From Ampelocalamus luodianensis (Eukaryota > Streptophyta > Magnoliopsida > Poales > Poaceae): DNA of 64,000 nt. The notes beneath the pieces are model-generated. The model was not told where the DNA came from. It saw only the letters and a list, made by a program, of their open reading frames with translations, and ran no database searches. How positions within the stretch are numbered: the first letter of the stretch is position 1; the number at the start of each line of letters is the position of its first letter. The position numbers and the translations under genes are program-made. This document shows positions 49,101-60,764 of this stretch, one piece after another. Location of the stretch: NCBI GenBank assembly GCA_036346255.1, contig CM070636.1:30325539-30389538 (forward strand), read 5' to 3'.

Positions 49101-52100
49101 TGAAAAATGTTAGTTTTGTCAAAAGGCTAATAGCTTGGCTAATTCCACTAGATAGAGTTCTCTTAAATGGAATTAGTGAATACTTTTCTTACATCGTCTA
49201 AATCTATAAAGCATTAGGGTCGTGAACTTTGATAACCAATCGAGACCATCGGCTCTTCCCAATGAAGTGGTTGTCCAAAGAGGGTGTCGATTCAAAATTT
49301 GGAATGTCATAGAGAACCAGGTTGCTAAACCTTATGTCTTTGGCTAGCAAGTTGACCAAATCTGAAAATCGGTGATAGAGGGGAGCTTTTAGAAACCAAC
49401 ACGAGTTAGCAAAATTGAAATTGAATTTAAAGAAGTTCGGTCCTTAGCACTTTAGTCTTTGAAGATCCGACTTTTGTAGGAGTATGAGTTGAAATCATGA
49501 CAATCGATTGGCCATTTAAGCTAATAATCTTGTTAATGCAGAGTTAAAATTGTCGTAAACCAATTAGTCGGTTTGCGTTATCTAACAAATCGAATTGTTA
49601 AGAAAACAATCAACTCTTTTTGGAGGAAGTTTTGATCAAGTGGAGGGAAGATGGTTAGGAAAAATTGTTTTGCCAATTGAGCCACTCTAGTGAAATAGCT
49701 AATCTGACATTTGAAATCTAAATGAAGTAGCACCTTAGTTTAGGTGGTTGTGCTGTTGCAGGATATGTGAGTAGTAATCTAACAAATATGTCAAAAGGCT
49801 GATAACCTGACTAATACAAGTAGTTAAGTCTTTCTTAAATACTGTAATTAGTTGGACATTTAGTTGTCAGTAGCATTGTAGTAAAGCTAACCCAAGATCA
49901 CCATCAAAGTCCGCTGAAAAAGGAGAACATATAAGAGGATTGATTTTGACTGCATGATCATCGTGGATATATACATAGAATGCCTCGAGAGGGAGTGCTT
50001 GTGAGTATTAGGTAGCCTGTTAAGGAAAACGTCATCGCCTAAGCTTTAGATAATCTCTCCCATATCAGTAGACCTTAGGCCATAATATTAAACTTCAAAA
50101 TTTGTAACCAATTCAAATCAACTCCTAGTCCAATAATTTGTGTCTTTAAATTTATCTAAGTTCATATTCTGTCTTCTGTGTTATAAATTTTTGTATCATT
50201 TTTAGCATTCTGATGTTTATTCGCTGTTTTTCGTTTTGACAGTTTTTATCGTTAGATGACGTTGTTATCGAGAGTGATCCTCTGCAGCAAATTGAGCAAC
50301 TTCAACAAGGCAAGCAGTTTGATCATATCCAGTTCATTCCCATTATTTTCAAGTCTAATATTTTGTTTAACTTGTATGTATGCATGCTTTTGTGTCAAAG
50401 TTAATTTTATCGATTAGAGGTAGTTAATCCCATTGCATTGTTGCCCTGAAATTATTCACCCCTGCCACCGCCATAGGATATTATCCTCGCTGGTGAATTA
50501 GAGCCCGGTGAATGATTTATAGTCTTTTATTTGTCTTTACGATATGATGCTTAGCCATGCTTACTTACCGGTAGAATTGGGCGGTTATCGACTTAGTCGA
50601 TAACTTTGATCACACAAACTTATTATAACTTTATATTTCAGCCTCTGTGCTATGATTACTTGTGAAAACTAAACACTGAAAACAAAATGATTTCGACTTG
50701 GGCATAATGGTAAGATGGTGTGATTTTGGGTGTGACTAGAATGGTGCCCAGGTCAATTAAGGACCGAACATCTTGTGAGTGAATTTTTATCAAGGCAATT
50801 TTGCGTGCTAACCACACTAGAGGGTATGAGACCTCTCTTGACTAAGTACTTTGGGGCGTGTTAATTAATGAGTCGCGTGGTGGGTTGCATATGTGATATA
50901 TGCAACATGGACATGTTTGTGGGGAGTGGAGCGCCCGCCGAGGCCGGTGTCTCTTACTCCACGTATGGGTCCTTGTGATCCATATTTCGTCGACAGATCA
51001 CTAAGGGTTAACCCCCATACGTGCGGCTCTTGATTAGCATTTTCCATTGGAAAACGTCTTGTTAGACTTAGCCGTGTCCGCATACCAAAGGAAGTATGCT
51101 AACCGTGGCTGGTGGAAAGGCGGTCTAAAGTGTGGGTACATTGGTACACCCCTGCAGCGTTAAAACTATTTGAATAGCCTCGTCCTAGGTTATGGACACG
51201 CTTGGGTAAGCTTTTCAAGAGTTAGACTACAACCTTTTAATTAAAACTTGATGGGTTGGTATGAACGGGTGTTCATACTATTGTTGTGATGGCCATTGGG
51301 TTGGTCATCTCCAGGATGTCTTTATGTTACTACTTCATCAGATCATTGTTATTTCTGCAAATAAAATTTGAATTGTTAAAACTGCCTTCAAACTATTATA
51401 TTGTTGCAAAAGAAAACTGGCTTTATGCTAAAAGTAGGTCCAGAGCCCCCTCCACTTAAATAAAGCTTGCATGTAGTTAAATTATAGTTCTGTTACCCTT
51501 ACACGTCATTCTTGCGAGTACAAAAACAATTTTTGTACTCGGATGCTTTGCTTAATGTTTTTGTTGCAGAGGAAGAAGGTGAGCCCCAAGGGCTTCCTTT
51601 GTGAGATGTCTTTGCGGGTTTGACGACTAGCTTGGCGGCCCGGTTGGTTGCCTTGTGGGTAAAGGCACACTAATTGGCTCTTTTATTTATTGCCATCTTA
51701 TGGCTTTTGCTTCCGCTGTGTAGTTTGTTTTTATCTTGTAAGTTCATTCTGTTGTATATTATAAAGTTTTGATATTGTAACCTCTCGTGTATGGAATTGA
51801 TGCATAATTTTGTAACGGGGTGTGTATACTGCATTTCTGGGAAGTATACATATCCTGAGGCTTGGTTTATTTGAATTGTGATGCTAGGGTCAATGGAAGG
51901 CTAAGCATTACAAGTCGAATAAACCGGGGTCCTCACAAAGTTGGTATCAGAGCTGTACTGACCGTAGAAACCCCTAGCTTGGTCGTCTTTAGGATATTTT
52001 GAAAAACTTACTTTCAAAATGTCAAATGGTTTATGAAAACTTAAGTAAGTTCTCAGATTTTACTCCTCATCTATCTTAGCGTGCTCATTTTGCCTTATTC

Positions 52101-55100
52101 TTGTTGAGTTTTCGAAAAAGTTGTTCCCCTCTCTCCTCATTTCAAAGTTAGTTGGTTATCGGTTAAATTCAGTTTGGGGAATAATGAGAGTTAAAAATAT
52201 GAAGTGTTGGTTGTTATTTAGTGAAAATTTGAAGGACTCGGAGTTGAAGCACTCATCTCGGATCTCGGATACAAAATCTGGACAGCAAGCATAAGTTTCG
52301 GACTGCGAGCACTTAGTTCGTCGTTAGGATTAAAAATGAGATGATAAATCAACTAAAACTCATGGGATTAAAAGGGTAAGATGTGATATTAGATGGCTAG
52401 TGCCCAATCCACCCTTATATGGTTTTTGCCATGCCTTTTAAATGCGGTAGAACTTGAGTCGTGTTCTAAAATGTTATCATCCTAAACGATTGCTCGTTCG
52501 TTCAATACGAGTTAGTCGTACCGGGAAGCGAATCTTGTGCTTTGTGGTTTTGCGCTGGTCTTATGCTTTCATACAAATATTTGGAGTTCATTTCTCGCTT
52601 GTTATGTGTTTGCAATCGGGTTAGGGTAATGTCTGTTTCTCCTAAACGATGCCTTATTGCGATATTAGGATTACATTAGGGTTATTCTTAGAATATATAC
52701 ACCGTAATGATATTACTTAGATTATAGACGTGGGATTTTGTAACCATTTGCTCTCTTTGTTCCAAGTAGTTGCGCATCGCCTACCGGCGGCATGCATCGC
52801 AATTATATCGGAAAACTATCGGTGGTTCAATTGATCTCATTATGGTGATTTTGGAATGATTAGTGCATGCTAGAATTAAATTGCATACCCATTGCCATTC
52901 CCTCACCTTATGCCCATTCTTTCCTCAACTTATCTTTCATGTACCGAAATATTTAAGGGGGGTAGAAGATACCTCAAAATACCTGTTGGACATCTTGATT
53001 CCTATACTTTGATCATGCATATAGTTTCTAAATTAACTTAAGCATGTCATGTTAATCAAGTTGCATAAAACAAGAAGCATGTAAGCATGCATGTGAGCAT
53101 TTGCACTCTCATTAACCAAAATTTAAAATTTGCCTTAGAACTAATTTGCACACATGCATCCCCTCATGCATTCATCCTGTGCATTTCCTATCCCAGCCAA
53201 GCAAATAGAACCAGATAAGTGAGGTTAAATGAGACCACCTTAAACCTTGCTTGACTTCTCTTTTCTGCACTGAATCCTGGTATTGATACTAGGTTACCAT
53301 CTAACTAGTCCTTCCGTTCTATCGATCGATGCCCCTTTTCGGTCGACTGAGTGGAGCCGAGTCTTTCGTACTACCAGAAGACGACGTGAAGCATGATGTC
53401 AAATTATCTTCGAATCAAGAAAGGAAAGGTTAAACAAAGCAATGGAAAGGAAAATGTAGCAAAGAATGTCGGATCTTGCATCATGATCTTCCAGCACTAT
53501 CTCTGAAGGAAATCAAGACAACAGATGGTGCATTTCGTTTAGAGTTGAAAAGAGCCACTTAGAAAACACTTAACAGAAGGGCATTAGAAATCCTTCAGCA
53601 AACCTTTCCGCTTTAGAACCTAAAACTTTTGAAGAACCTCTCTGGATTCGAATTTGAGCTCAGTTTGCGACGAAATCCGAAAAGTGGCCTCGTGACCAGA
53701 CCCACCTAGGTTGCCATAGCCTTTCGTTCCGACTTCCGAACTACCGGAATCTCGGGACGAGATTCTGTTTAAGGGGGGTAGATTTGTAACAACCCCAAAA
53801 TTAGGGTTTGTATTTTAAATGTATAAAAGTATAAAAATTTAAAAACTTTTGGTTGTATCTTTTGATCATGCTCATGGTTTCCAAAATCTTCTGCACAATT
53901 TTAAAATTTTGAAGATTGTATTAAAGTTTGTCTTGAAGTTTTAAACTTTTAAACTTAAATTCCTTTCCAAATTGAATTCCAGAAAAAAGTATGAATGAAG
54001 GTTTCTAAAAATAATTTATTCAAATACTAGATTATTTATCTTGAATTATTATTATTTTTACCAAATTTTTAGAAGTCATTTTCCCTTCACCAAAATTCAA
54101 ACGAAATCACTAATGCAGATTTGAATATGATTTAATTCTAACAAAATTTAATATACAAAATGTTTAAAATAATTTTTCCTAAGTCCCTTGCGAACCTAAG
54201 AATGCCCACAAAAATTTTCAGGATTTTTCGAATTTTATTTCTATTTCTTATGGCTAGGTCAAACTTGTTTATTTTTCGGTCAACACTAAAACCCTAAATC
54301 CAGCCCGCACACTGTTCCTCTGACCGGACCCGAGCCGAACCCTGACCGCACCAGACCCACTCGCCCGAGCCACCTCTTTCTCCTCTCACTTACCTGTGGG
54401 CCCCGCTCGCCAGGCCTTCTCTTCCACGGCAGCACACACGCGACTTCCGCCCGAGCGCAGCTCACCACTGCCTCGCTCGCATGTGCGCCACGCCAAGCCG
54501 CCGATCACTCGCCGCCCACTCCGCCCCTTTTTCCCGCGAGAGTAGCGCCGAGCCTCGCCGAGTGCATCGCTCTCATCTAGAGCTCTCCGCCTCCCACACA
54601 GCTATGAAGCCTCCTGGAGCTTCCGAAGCATTTCTTTCCACCATTCCTCCTCCCCGGCTGCTCCTTTGCCCCGGCTCCTCCCTCTGTCGCCGGCATCAGC
54701 AAGCCGCCGCCCTCCTCCGCTTGCTGCCGCCGTGCCCTGGAGCCCGTCTTCCCCGGATCTGCGCCGGCCCCATCCACCACCGCCACCGGCTGCCCCGGCT
54801 CCTTCCGTTCCAGTCCGACCCACCGCCGGCCTCGGCGTGTCCGCCGCGCCTTGCGCCCTGGAGCTCGAGCGCCGCCGGCCCCCCTCTGCTGCCGCTGCTA
54901 CTCCGGCTCCACCGCCCTCACCCAGCTCCTCCCGGCGCCACAGGCGTGCGCCGAGTCTCGGCCGGTTGCTCTGTCGGCTCCGCCCGGCCTCTCCTCGTCG
55001 ACCGGCCGCTCCATGGCCGCCGCCGCCTGTCGCCGGATCCACCTCGGCTGCCCGGTGCCGCCACCTCGTGCCGATGCCGCCAGCTCACGCCGTGTCGCCG

Positions 55101-58100
55101 CATGCAATCGCTTCGATGGTTCCGACCGCCGGCGACGAACCACGTCCGAGCCGCCCGAGTTTTTGCCGGTGCTGACCTCCCTGTTCTATATCTCTGTATT
55201 TTACTCTCCTTGAGAAATAATGCTCATTAGTGAGATCATTGGAATCCATTTGATACTAGACCTTTTGATTAACTCCTGGATTACTCAAACCCAAGTAGCA
55301 TTTGAATAAATGGTTCTAGTAAGAAAATGTGTTAGCACCCTATTTTCTGAAGGTGCTATGTTGTAGTTACCTGAGCAGTAACCTGAAAAATGTTAGTTTT
55401 GTCAAAAGGCTAATAGCTTGGCTAATTCCACTAGATAGAGTTCTCTTAAATGGAATTAGTTGAATACTTTTCTTACATCAGCGTCTAAATCTATAAAGCA
55501 TTAGGGCTGTGAACTTTGATAACCAACTGAGACCATCAGCTCTTCCCAATGAAGTGGTTGTCCAAAGAAGGTGTCCAGTTCAAAATTTGGAATGTCAGTA
55601 GAACCCAGTTGCTAAACCTTATGTCTTTGGCTAGCAAGTTGACCAAATCTGAAAATCAGTGATAGAGGGGGAGCTTTTAGAAACCAACACAGAGTTAGCA
55701 AAATTGAAATTGAATTTAAAGAAGTTCAGTCCTTAGCACTTTAGTGCTGAAGATCTGACTTTTGTAGGAGTATGAGTTGAAATCTGATGACAATCAGATT
55801 GGCCATTTAAGCTAATAATCTTGTTAATGCAGTAGTTAGAAATTGTCGTAAACCAATTAGTCAGTTTGCAGTTATCTAACAAATCTGAATTGTTAACAGA
55901 AAACAATCAACTCTTTTTGGAGGAAGTTTTGATCAAGTGGAGGGAAGATGGTTAGGAAAAATTGTTTTGCCAATTGAGCCACTCTAGTGAAATAGCTAAT
56001 CTGACATTTGAAATCTAAATGAAGTAGCACCTTAGTTTAGGTGGTTGTGCTGTTGCAGGATATGTGAGTAGTAATCTAACAAATATGTCAAAGGTGATAA
56101 CTTTGACTAATACAAGTAGTTAAGTCTTTCTTAAATACTGTAATTAGTTGGACATTTAGTTGTCAGTAGCATTGTAGTAAAGCTAACCCAAGATCACCAT
56201 CAAAGTCCGCTGAAAAAGGAGAACATATAAGAGGATTGATTTTGACTGCATGATCATCGTGGATATATACATAGAATGCCTCGAGAGGGAGTGCTTGTGA
56301 GTATTAGGTAGCCTGTTAAGGAAAACGTCATCACCTAAGCTTTAGATAATCTCTCCTATATCAGTAGACCTTAGGCCATAATCTTAAACTTCAAAATTTG
56401 TAACCAATTCAAATCAACTCCTAGTCCAATAATTTGTGTCTTTAAATTTATCTAAGTTCATATTCTGTCTTCTGTGTTATTAATTTTTTGTATCCTTTTT
56501 AGCATTCTGGTGTTTATTCGTTGTTTTTCGCTTTGGCAGTTTTTATCGTTAGATGACGTTGTTATCGAGAGTGATCCTCTGCAGCAAATTGAGCAACTTC
56601 AATAAGGCAAGCAGTTTGATCATATCCAGTTCATTCCCATTATTTTCAAGTCTAATATTTTGTTTAACTTGTATGTATGCATGCTTTTGTGTCAAAGTTA
56701 ATTTTATCGATTAGAGGTAGTTAATCCCATTGCATTGTTGCCCTGAAATTATTCACCCCTGCCACCGCCATAGGATATTATCATCGCTGGTGAATTAGAG
56801 CCCGGTGAATGATTTATAGTCTTTTATTTGTCTTTACGATATGATGCTTAGCCATGCTTAGTTACCGGTAGAATTGGGCGGTTATCGACTTAGTCGATAA
56901 TTTTGATCACACAAACTTATTATAACTTTATATTTTAGCCTCTGTGCTATGATTACTTGTGAAAACTAAAAACTGAAAACAAAATGATTTCGACTTGGGC
57001 ATAATGGTAAGATGGTGTGATTTTGGGTGTGATTGGAATGGTGCCCAGGTCAATTAAGGACCGAACATCTTGTGAGTGAATTTTTATCCAGGCAATTTTG
57101 CGTGCTAACCACACTAGAGGGTATGGGACCTCTCTTGACTAAGTACTTTCGGGGTGTTAATTAATGAGTCGCGTGGTGGGTTGCATATGTGATATATGCA
57201 ACATGGACATGTTGTGGGAGTGGGCGCCGCGAGGCGGTGTCTCTTACTCCACGTATGGGTCCTTGTGATCCATATTTAGTCGACAGATCACTAAGGTTAA
57301 CCCCATACGTGCGGCTCTTGATTAGCATTTTCCATTGGAAAACGTCTTGTTAGACTTAGCCGTGTCCGCATACCAAAGGAAGTATGCTAACTGTGGTACG
57401 GTGGAAAGGCGGTCTAAAGTGTGGGTACATTGGTACATCCCTGCAGGGTTAAAACTATTTGAATAGCCTCGTCCTAGGTTATGGACACGCTTGGGTAAGC
57501 TTTTCAAGAGTTAGACTACAACCTTTTAATTAAAACTTGATGGGTTGGTATGAACAGGTGTTCATACTATTGTTGTGATGGCCATTGGGTTGGTCATCTA
57601 CAGGATGTCTTTATGTTACTACTTATTGTATCGCTGTTATTTCTGCAAATAAAATTTGAATTGTTAAAACTGCCTTCAAACTATTATATTATTGCAAAAG
57701 AAAACTGGCTTTATGCTAAAAGTAGGTCCAGAGCCCCCTCCACTTAAATAAAGCTTGCATGTAGTTAAATTATAGTTACATTACCCTTACACGTCAGTCT
57801 TGCAAGTACAAAAACAATTTTTGTACTCGGATGCTTTGCTTAATGTTTTGTTGCGAGAGGAAGAAGGTGAGCCCCAAGGGCTTCCCTTTTGTGAGATGTC
57901 TTTGCGGGTTTGACGACTAGCTTGGCGGCCGGTTGGTTGCCTTGTGGGTAAAGGCACACTAATTGGCTCTTTTATTTATTGCCATCTTATGGCTTTGCTT
58001 CATTGTGTAGTTTGTTTTTATCTTGTAAGTTCATTCTGTTGTATATTATAAAGTTTTGATATTGTAACCTCTCATGTGTGGAATTGATGCATAATTTTGT

Positions 58101-59340
58101 AACGGGGTGTGTATACTGCATTTCTGGGAAGTATACATATCCTGAGGCTTGGTTTATTTGAATTGTGATGCTAGGGTCAATGGAAGGCTAAGCATTACAA
58201 GTCGAATAAACCGGGGTCCTCACAATGCATAATCTGTAGGCAAATGTTTTATCCTCTACTACTGAGCCTAGGATTATCTTGCTATGATTTTGGGTTCATT
58301 GGATGAGCCCTTGTCACTTAGTAATTTGCGAGTCGATGTTGCTTAGTAATGCTTAGCTACCGGTAGAACTGGGCGGTTGTCGACTTAGTCGATAACCTTG
58401 ATCACACAAAAACTTATTATGACTTATGTTCAGCCTTTGTGCTATGTTTAATTTCAAAAACTAAAGCTGAAAATAAAATGTTTTAGACTTGGGCACAATG
58501 GTATGTTGGTGTGCTTTTGGGTGTGACTGGATTGGTGCCTGAGTCAACAAGGACCGAATTACTTGCGCCATCGTACTGAGCATTTTGTGTGCTAACCACA
58601 CTAGACGGAAATGGGACCTCTCTTGACTTAGTACTTTGGCGTGTGTTAGTAGGAGGTTGTAGGAGGCAGATGTTTGGGAGCATTGTAGTTGTCCGAAAGC
58701 TTTACCCCATGTGGGTAGTTGTCTTTCAGCTTTACAATGTAGCGTGTGGGTTTCTATCCATACGAGCGGCTCGTAATTGATACACAATATTGAAAATATC
58801 TCGTAAAACTTAGCCGTGCTGGCATACCTTTGGAAGTGTGCTTGATCTAGTGGCAAAAAGGTGATCTGAAGTGTGGGTATATTGGTACACCCCTGCAGGG
58901 TTAAATCTATTCGAATAGCCTCGTCCTAGGTTATGGACACGCTCGGATACGCCCCGTGAGAATTAGACTACAACCTTTTAACTAAAACTTGATGGGTGGT
59001 ATGAATCGGGGATTCGTGCTATGTTGTGGTTGCTATTGGGTTAGTTACCTCCAGGTTGTTACTTATTGTTACCTCTTTGTTATTTCAATAATTAAAAACA
59101 GATTTGACAAATTGCCTTCAATCTATTACATTATTGTAAATGAAAATTGCTTTATGCATCCAATTAACCATATAACCATCTCCTTTGTTTCAGCTTTCAT
59201 GTAGCTATGTATAGGCTTGTTACTCGTAAGTCTTGCGAGTACATTTTTGTACTCAACTGCATTGCTTTGTTGTTGTAGAGGAGGAAGTGGATCCCCAAGG
59301 GGTCTACTTCTGTGAGTTTTACTACGGATCGTGCGAGTAG
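45985..59340 (+). CDS. putative spliced acidic ORF in solo-B, intron interrupted by GY-4
   Basis: Exon 2 (45985-46044, 60 nt) follows GCGTTAG and ends CAAG|GCAAGC. Exon 3 (59279-59340) follows TTGTTGTAG and ends in TAG. The joined frame is open: VELESDPLQQENIQQ into EEEVDPQGVYFCEFYYGSCE. GY-4 sits in the intron; without it and its duplication the intron is about 1.18 kb, as in the other families. PLQQ and EEE..PQG are shared with GY-4. Whether it could still be spliced across a 13-kb intron is doubtful. Confidence 0.38.
47161..48476 (+). mobile_element. solo-C: Ty1/copia solo LTR, Angela/BARE-like
   Basis: A 1316-bp insertion present in the GY-4 5' LTR and absent from the 3' LTR, so its edges are exact. 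It begins TGTTGGAGATATGCCCTAGA and ends CTGTTTCCCTACA. This start is characteristic of Angela/BARE/RIRE1-type copia LTRs in grasses. A block around 47390-47440 (CATGGAGATGTCAA and AATGTGGACACATG) also fits. A TATA box lies in the expected place. The flanking duplication is CCGGC on the left but CCGC on the right; the missing G is at a CCGG site. There is no internal region, so it is a solo LTR. Confidence 0.9.
48077..48085 (+). promoter_or_regulatory. TATA box of the copia LTR
   Basis: TATAAAAGG in the LTR of solo-C, with a GC-rich leader beginning about 30 bases downstream. Confidence 0.7.
50256..51604 (+). CDS. putative spliced acidic ORF in the GY-4 5' LTR
   Basis: Exon 2 (50256-50309, 54 nt) follows ATCGTTAG and ends CAAG|GCAAGC. 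Exon 3 (51570-51604) follows TTGTTGCAG and ends in TGA. The joined frame reads VIESDPLQQIEQLQQ into EEEGEPQGLPL. The 1260-nt intron carries CTATTTGAATAG. The sequence is close to solo-B (ESDPLQQ, EEE..PQG), so the ORF is retained in an element that has lost all of gag-pol. Exon 1 not identified. Confidence 0.42.
51942..51953 (+). other. GY-4 primer binding site
   Basis: TGGTATCAGAGC, initiator Met tRNA type, four bases after the LTR. Confidence 0.92.
53747..53765 (+). other. PPT-adjacent hairpin of GY-4
   Basis: GAATCTCG / CGAGATTC with a 3-base loop. It persists in an element without coding capacity, so it is not kept as codons. Confidence 0.75.
53771..53784 (+). other. polypurine tract of GY-4
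   Basis: AAGGGGGGTAGATT ends at the 3' LTR start. Confidence 0.88.
53785..58224 (+). repeat. 3' LTR of GY-4
   Basis: 4.44-kb partner of the 5' LTR. Palindrome variant at 57455-57466. It has its own scrambled sites (for example about 56090 and 57205-57245) where the 5' copy is clean. Confidence 0.93.
56553..57913 (+). pseudogene. LTR spliced ORF copy in the GY-4 3' LTR
   Basis: Exon 2 (56553-56606, 54 nt) has TAA in place of the final CAA codon. The exon-3 acceptor reads TTGCGAG instead of TTGCAG, and the exon (57858-57913) has one extra T/C that moves the stop to 57911. Its reading PQGLPFCEM is closer to solo-B than the 5' copy is, so it is unclear which GY-4 copy is right. Confidence 0.3.
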
Positions 59341-59668
59341 CTTGGCGGCCCGGTCGGTTGCCTTGTGTGTTGTGTTGGCTAACCGGTCGTCTTTTGCTTA
59401 TAGCCATCTTATGGCGCTTTTGCTTCCGCTGTCACTTGTTACTCTTATGTCATTTGGCCGGTCGGCTCTTTTGTAATAACTCTATATTGTATGTCTTTGC
59501 TAGACTTGTTATTGTAAGTTGTATGGAAAAGATGCATGATTTTGTATAGATGTATGTGTGCTGCAATTCTGGAGAGCACATGTTCATCGAGGCTTAGGAT
59601 ATTTAATTAGTGATACTAGAACCATATGGAGGTTAAGTATTACTAGTTAAATACCCCGGGTCCTCACA
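58225..59668 (+). repeat. solo-B LTR, third piece
   Basis: Starts with ATGCA, continues the LTR to CCCCGGGTCCTCACA. Palindrome CTATTCGAATAG at 58907-58918 and LTR exon 3 at 59279-59340. No other gene. Confidence 0.9.
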
Positions 59669-60590
59669 AGACCCCTCCTCATGCTGAGCCCTAGAGCAAG
59701 TGCTCGGCCCTACCATCCTGTCGTGGCAAAGGTGGTTAGGAAAAAGAACCAAAGTTGTGCTTGCAAATGTGTAGATAAAATCTGGACAGCAAGCACACCA
59801 CTCTCATCTAAGCATGCATAAAGGTACAAAATGCATAAAAACTTAACACCAAATGGACGTACAAAGGCACTAGGGCCTATACAAGATCCACAAATTCAAA
59901 TCATAGTTCTCTAGTGTAATTACATGTAGGCGAATGATAACTACCCGAAACAAAAGTTCTTGTAAGAAAACAACAATAGTTCAAGTACTACCAATCTATT
60001 ACATAAACTAGGGATACATGGTCGCGGAACATATGCCCGGACAGCGAGCTCACTACTCCAACACCTAAATATTGTTCTGGTCGAAGTTCACGGAAACTCA
60101 TCAAGGAGGTGATATCCAAGCGATCCCGTGTCCTCGGGGTCCTTAGGATTCGTGAGACGTAAAGGAGATCCTTGCTCTATCACATGGCCTCCAGCAGGCT
60201 CTGGCCTATGAGTACGAGCAAAGCCCACCACATGTGGACCTAGCGTCTCGTCCCATAGTTGGGTACCCGTCTTCCCACTACAGGAAGACGGTACACCGGT
60301 GGTGCTGAAGCATACGGAGAGATCTCGTTTGCGCCATATACCACATGATGGTCAATGATCCCCATGCTATACATGAGTTGTAGGTGCTCCTGGGCCACCA
60401 CGAGACGTTGACGAGTCTTGTACAACTCATGCATAGCGCACCTATGGATTTGGTCCATGATATGAACCAATCTAGCTAACTACCTAACTTGGGGATCTTC
60501 CCCGAACTTGATCCGGGCAAAGGTGTTGTCGAACCCAGGAACGAAGGATCCCGAATTCTCTGTGTTCATACACCAGTCCATGATTTCTAG
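59669..60590 (-). other. GY-3 leader, second piece
   Basis: Starts with the second AGACC copy and continues the GY-3 leader upstream of gag. No primer site is found before 60590, so the leader is at least 980 bases, longer than in GY-1 or GY-2. Contains the small ORF at 60240-60581; the stretch 59674-60239 holds nothing recognisable. Confidence 0.7.
60240..60581 (-). pseudogene. small ORF in the GY-3 leader, unrecognised, one stop
   Basis: A minus-strand frame of 113 codons starting MDWCMNTENSGSFVP, with one internal TAG after EDPQVR (Gln CAG would read through), then LARLVHIMDQIHRC and RQRLVVAQEHLQLMYSMGII to a stop at 60240. The middle has the heptad-like pattern of an amphipathic helix; the C-terminus is Pro/Tyr-rich. 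It has no gag, protease or polymerase motif and I know no family for it. An extra ORF upstream of gag (ORF0) is reported for some rice gypsy elements as far as I recall, so it may be such a protein. Composition and a single C-to-T-type stop suggest it was once coding. Confidence 0.45.
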
Positions 60591-60764
60591 TGTACACACT
60601 TACAAAATTGACATCACAATCATATCACGAGAAATTTAATAACATTAAATATTCAAAGGTTTAACACAACTGAGTCTGATAAACAATAACAAATAACATA
60701 GCGGAAGCAAGCAGTAAATGTGGGCCACACGATTCGCCACAAGCAATCGTCTGGGGGTGTAGGC

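Larger units (their letters stand above)
46177..51937 (+). repeat. 5' LTR of GY-4
   Basis: Runs from TGTAACAACCCC to CCGGGGTCCTCACA. Without solo-C and its duplication it is about 4.44 kb, matching the 3' LTR. GC-rich part at 46690-47160 and 48477-48900. Two blocks (about 48480-48780 and 49190-49570) differ from the 3' LTR mainly at CAG, CTG and CCGG. Palindrome variant CTATTTGAATAG at 51166-51177. The long frames in the GC-rich part overlap on both strands and are not accepted. Confidence 0.93.
51938..53784 (+). other. GY-4 internal region, non-coding
   Basis: 1847 bases with no frame longer than 60 codons in the window. The first 80 bases match the GY-2 leader. The last 40 hold the conserved hairpin and polypurine tract. 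The middle is AT-rich and unrecognised. Confidence 0.85.
46177..58224 (+). mobile_element. GY-4: 12-kb non-autonomous LTR retrotransposon (LARD-type)
   Basis: Plus-strand element with LTRs 46177-51937 and 53785-58224, ATGCA at both flanks (46172-46176, 58225-58229), primer site, hairpin and polypurine tract, but an internal region of only 1.85 kb with no gag-pol. The left LTR is longer because solo-C inserted in it. LTRs are nearly identical over long stretches, so it is young. Its leader and LTR 3' end match GY-2, so it probably depends on GY-2-type proteins for movement. Confidence 0.93.
24009..59668 (+). mobile_element. solo-B: solo LTR of a GY-2-like family, interrupted twice
   Basis: A plus-strand LTR from TGTAACATCCCAAG to CCCCGGGTCCTCACA with AGACC on both sides (24004-24008, 59669-59673). 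No internal region follows, so it is a solo LTR, the usual product of recombination between the two LTRs of one element. Its own sequence is three pieces (24009-26163, 44814-46176, 58230-59668), just under 5 kb, close to the 5.2-kb GY-2 LTR. Its ends resemble those of GY-2. Solo-A and GY-4 inserted later. Confidence 0.9.
13865..60590 (-). mobile_element. GY-3: old Ty3/gypsy chromovirus, split by solo-B and cut by GY-5
   Basis: Minus-strand element with one LTR in the window (13865-18745), polypurine tract, gag-pol (18849-23944) and a leader in two pieces (23945-24008, then 59674-60590). The pieces join across solo-B through the AGACC duplication. Its 5' LTR and primer site are not in the window, presumably beyond GY-5. 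The real GY-3 sequence here totals about 11 kb, of which 748 bp is a hAT-type insertion. The left target site should be AGGAG (13860-13864); its partner cannot be seen. GY-3 lies in the GY-6 leader. Confidence 0.85.

Noticed and set aside
54481..55230. 249-codon plus frame in the GY-4 3' LTR
   Set aside because: The same start in the 5' LTR copy (46873) is interrupted by solo-C and the downstream part is in other frames. Pro/Ala/Arg-rich composition, minus-strand frames of similar length, no domain.
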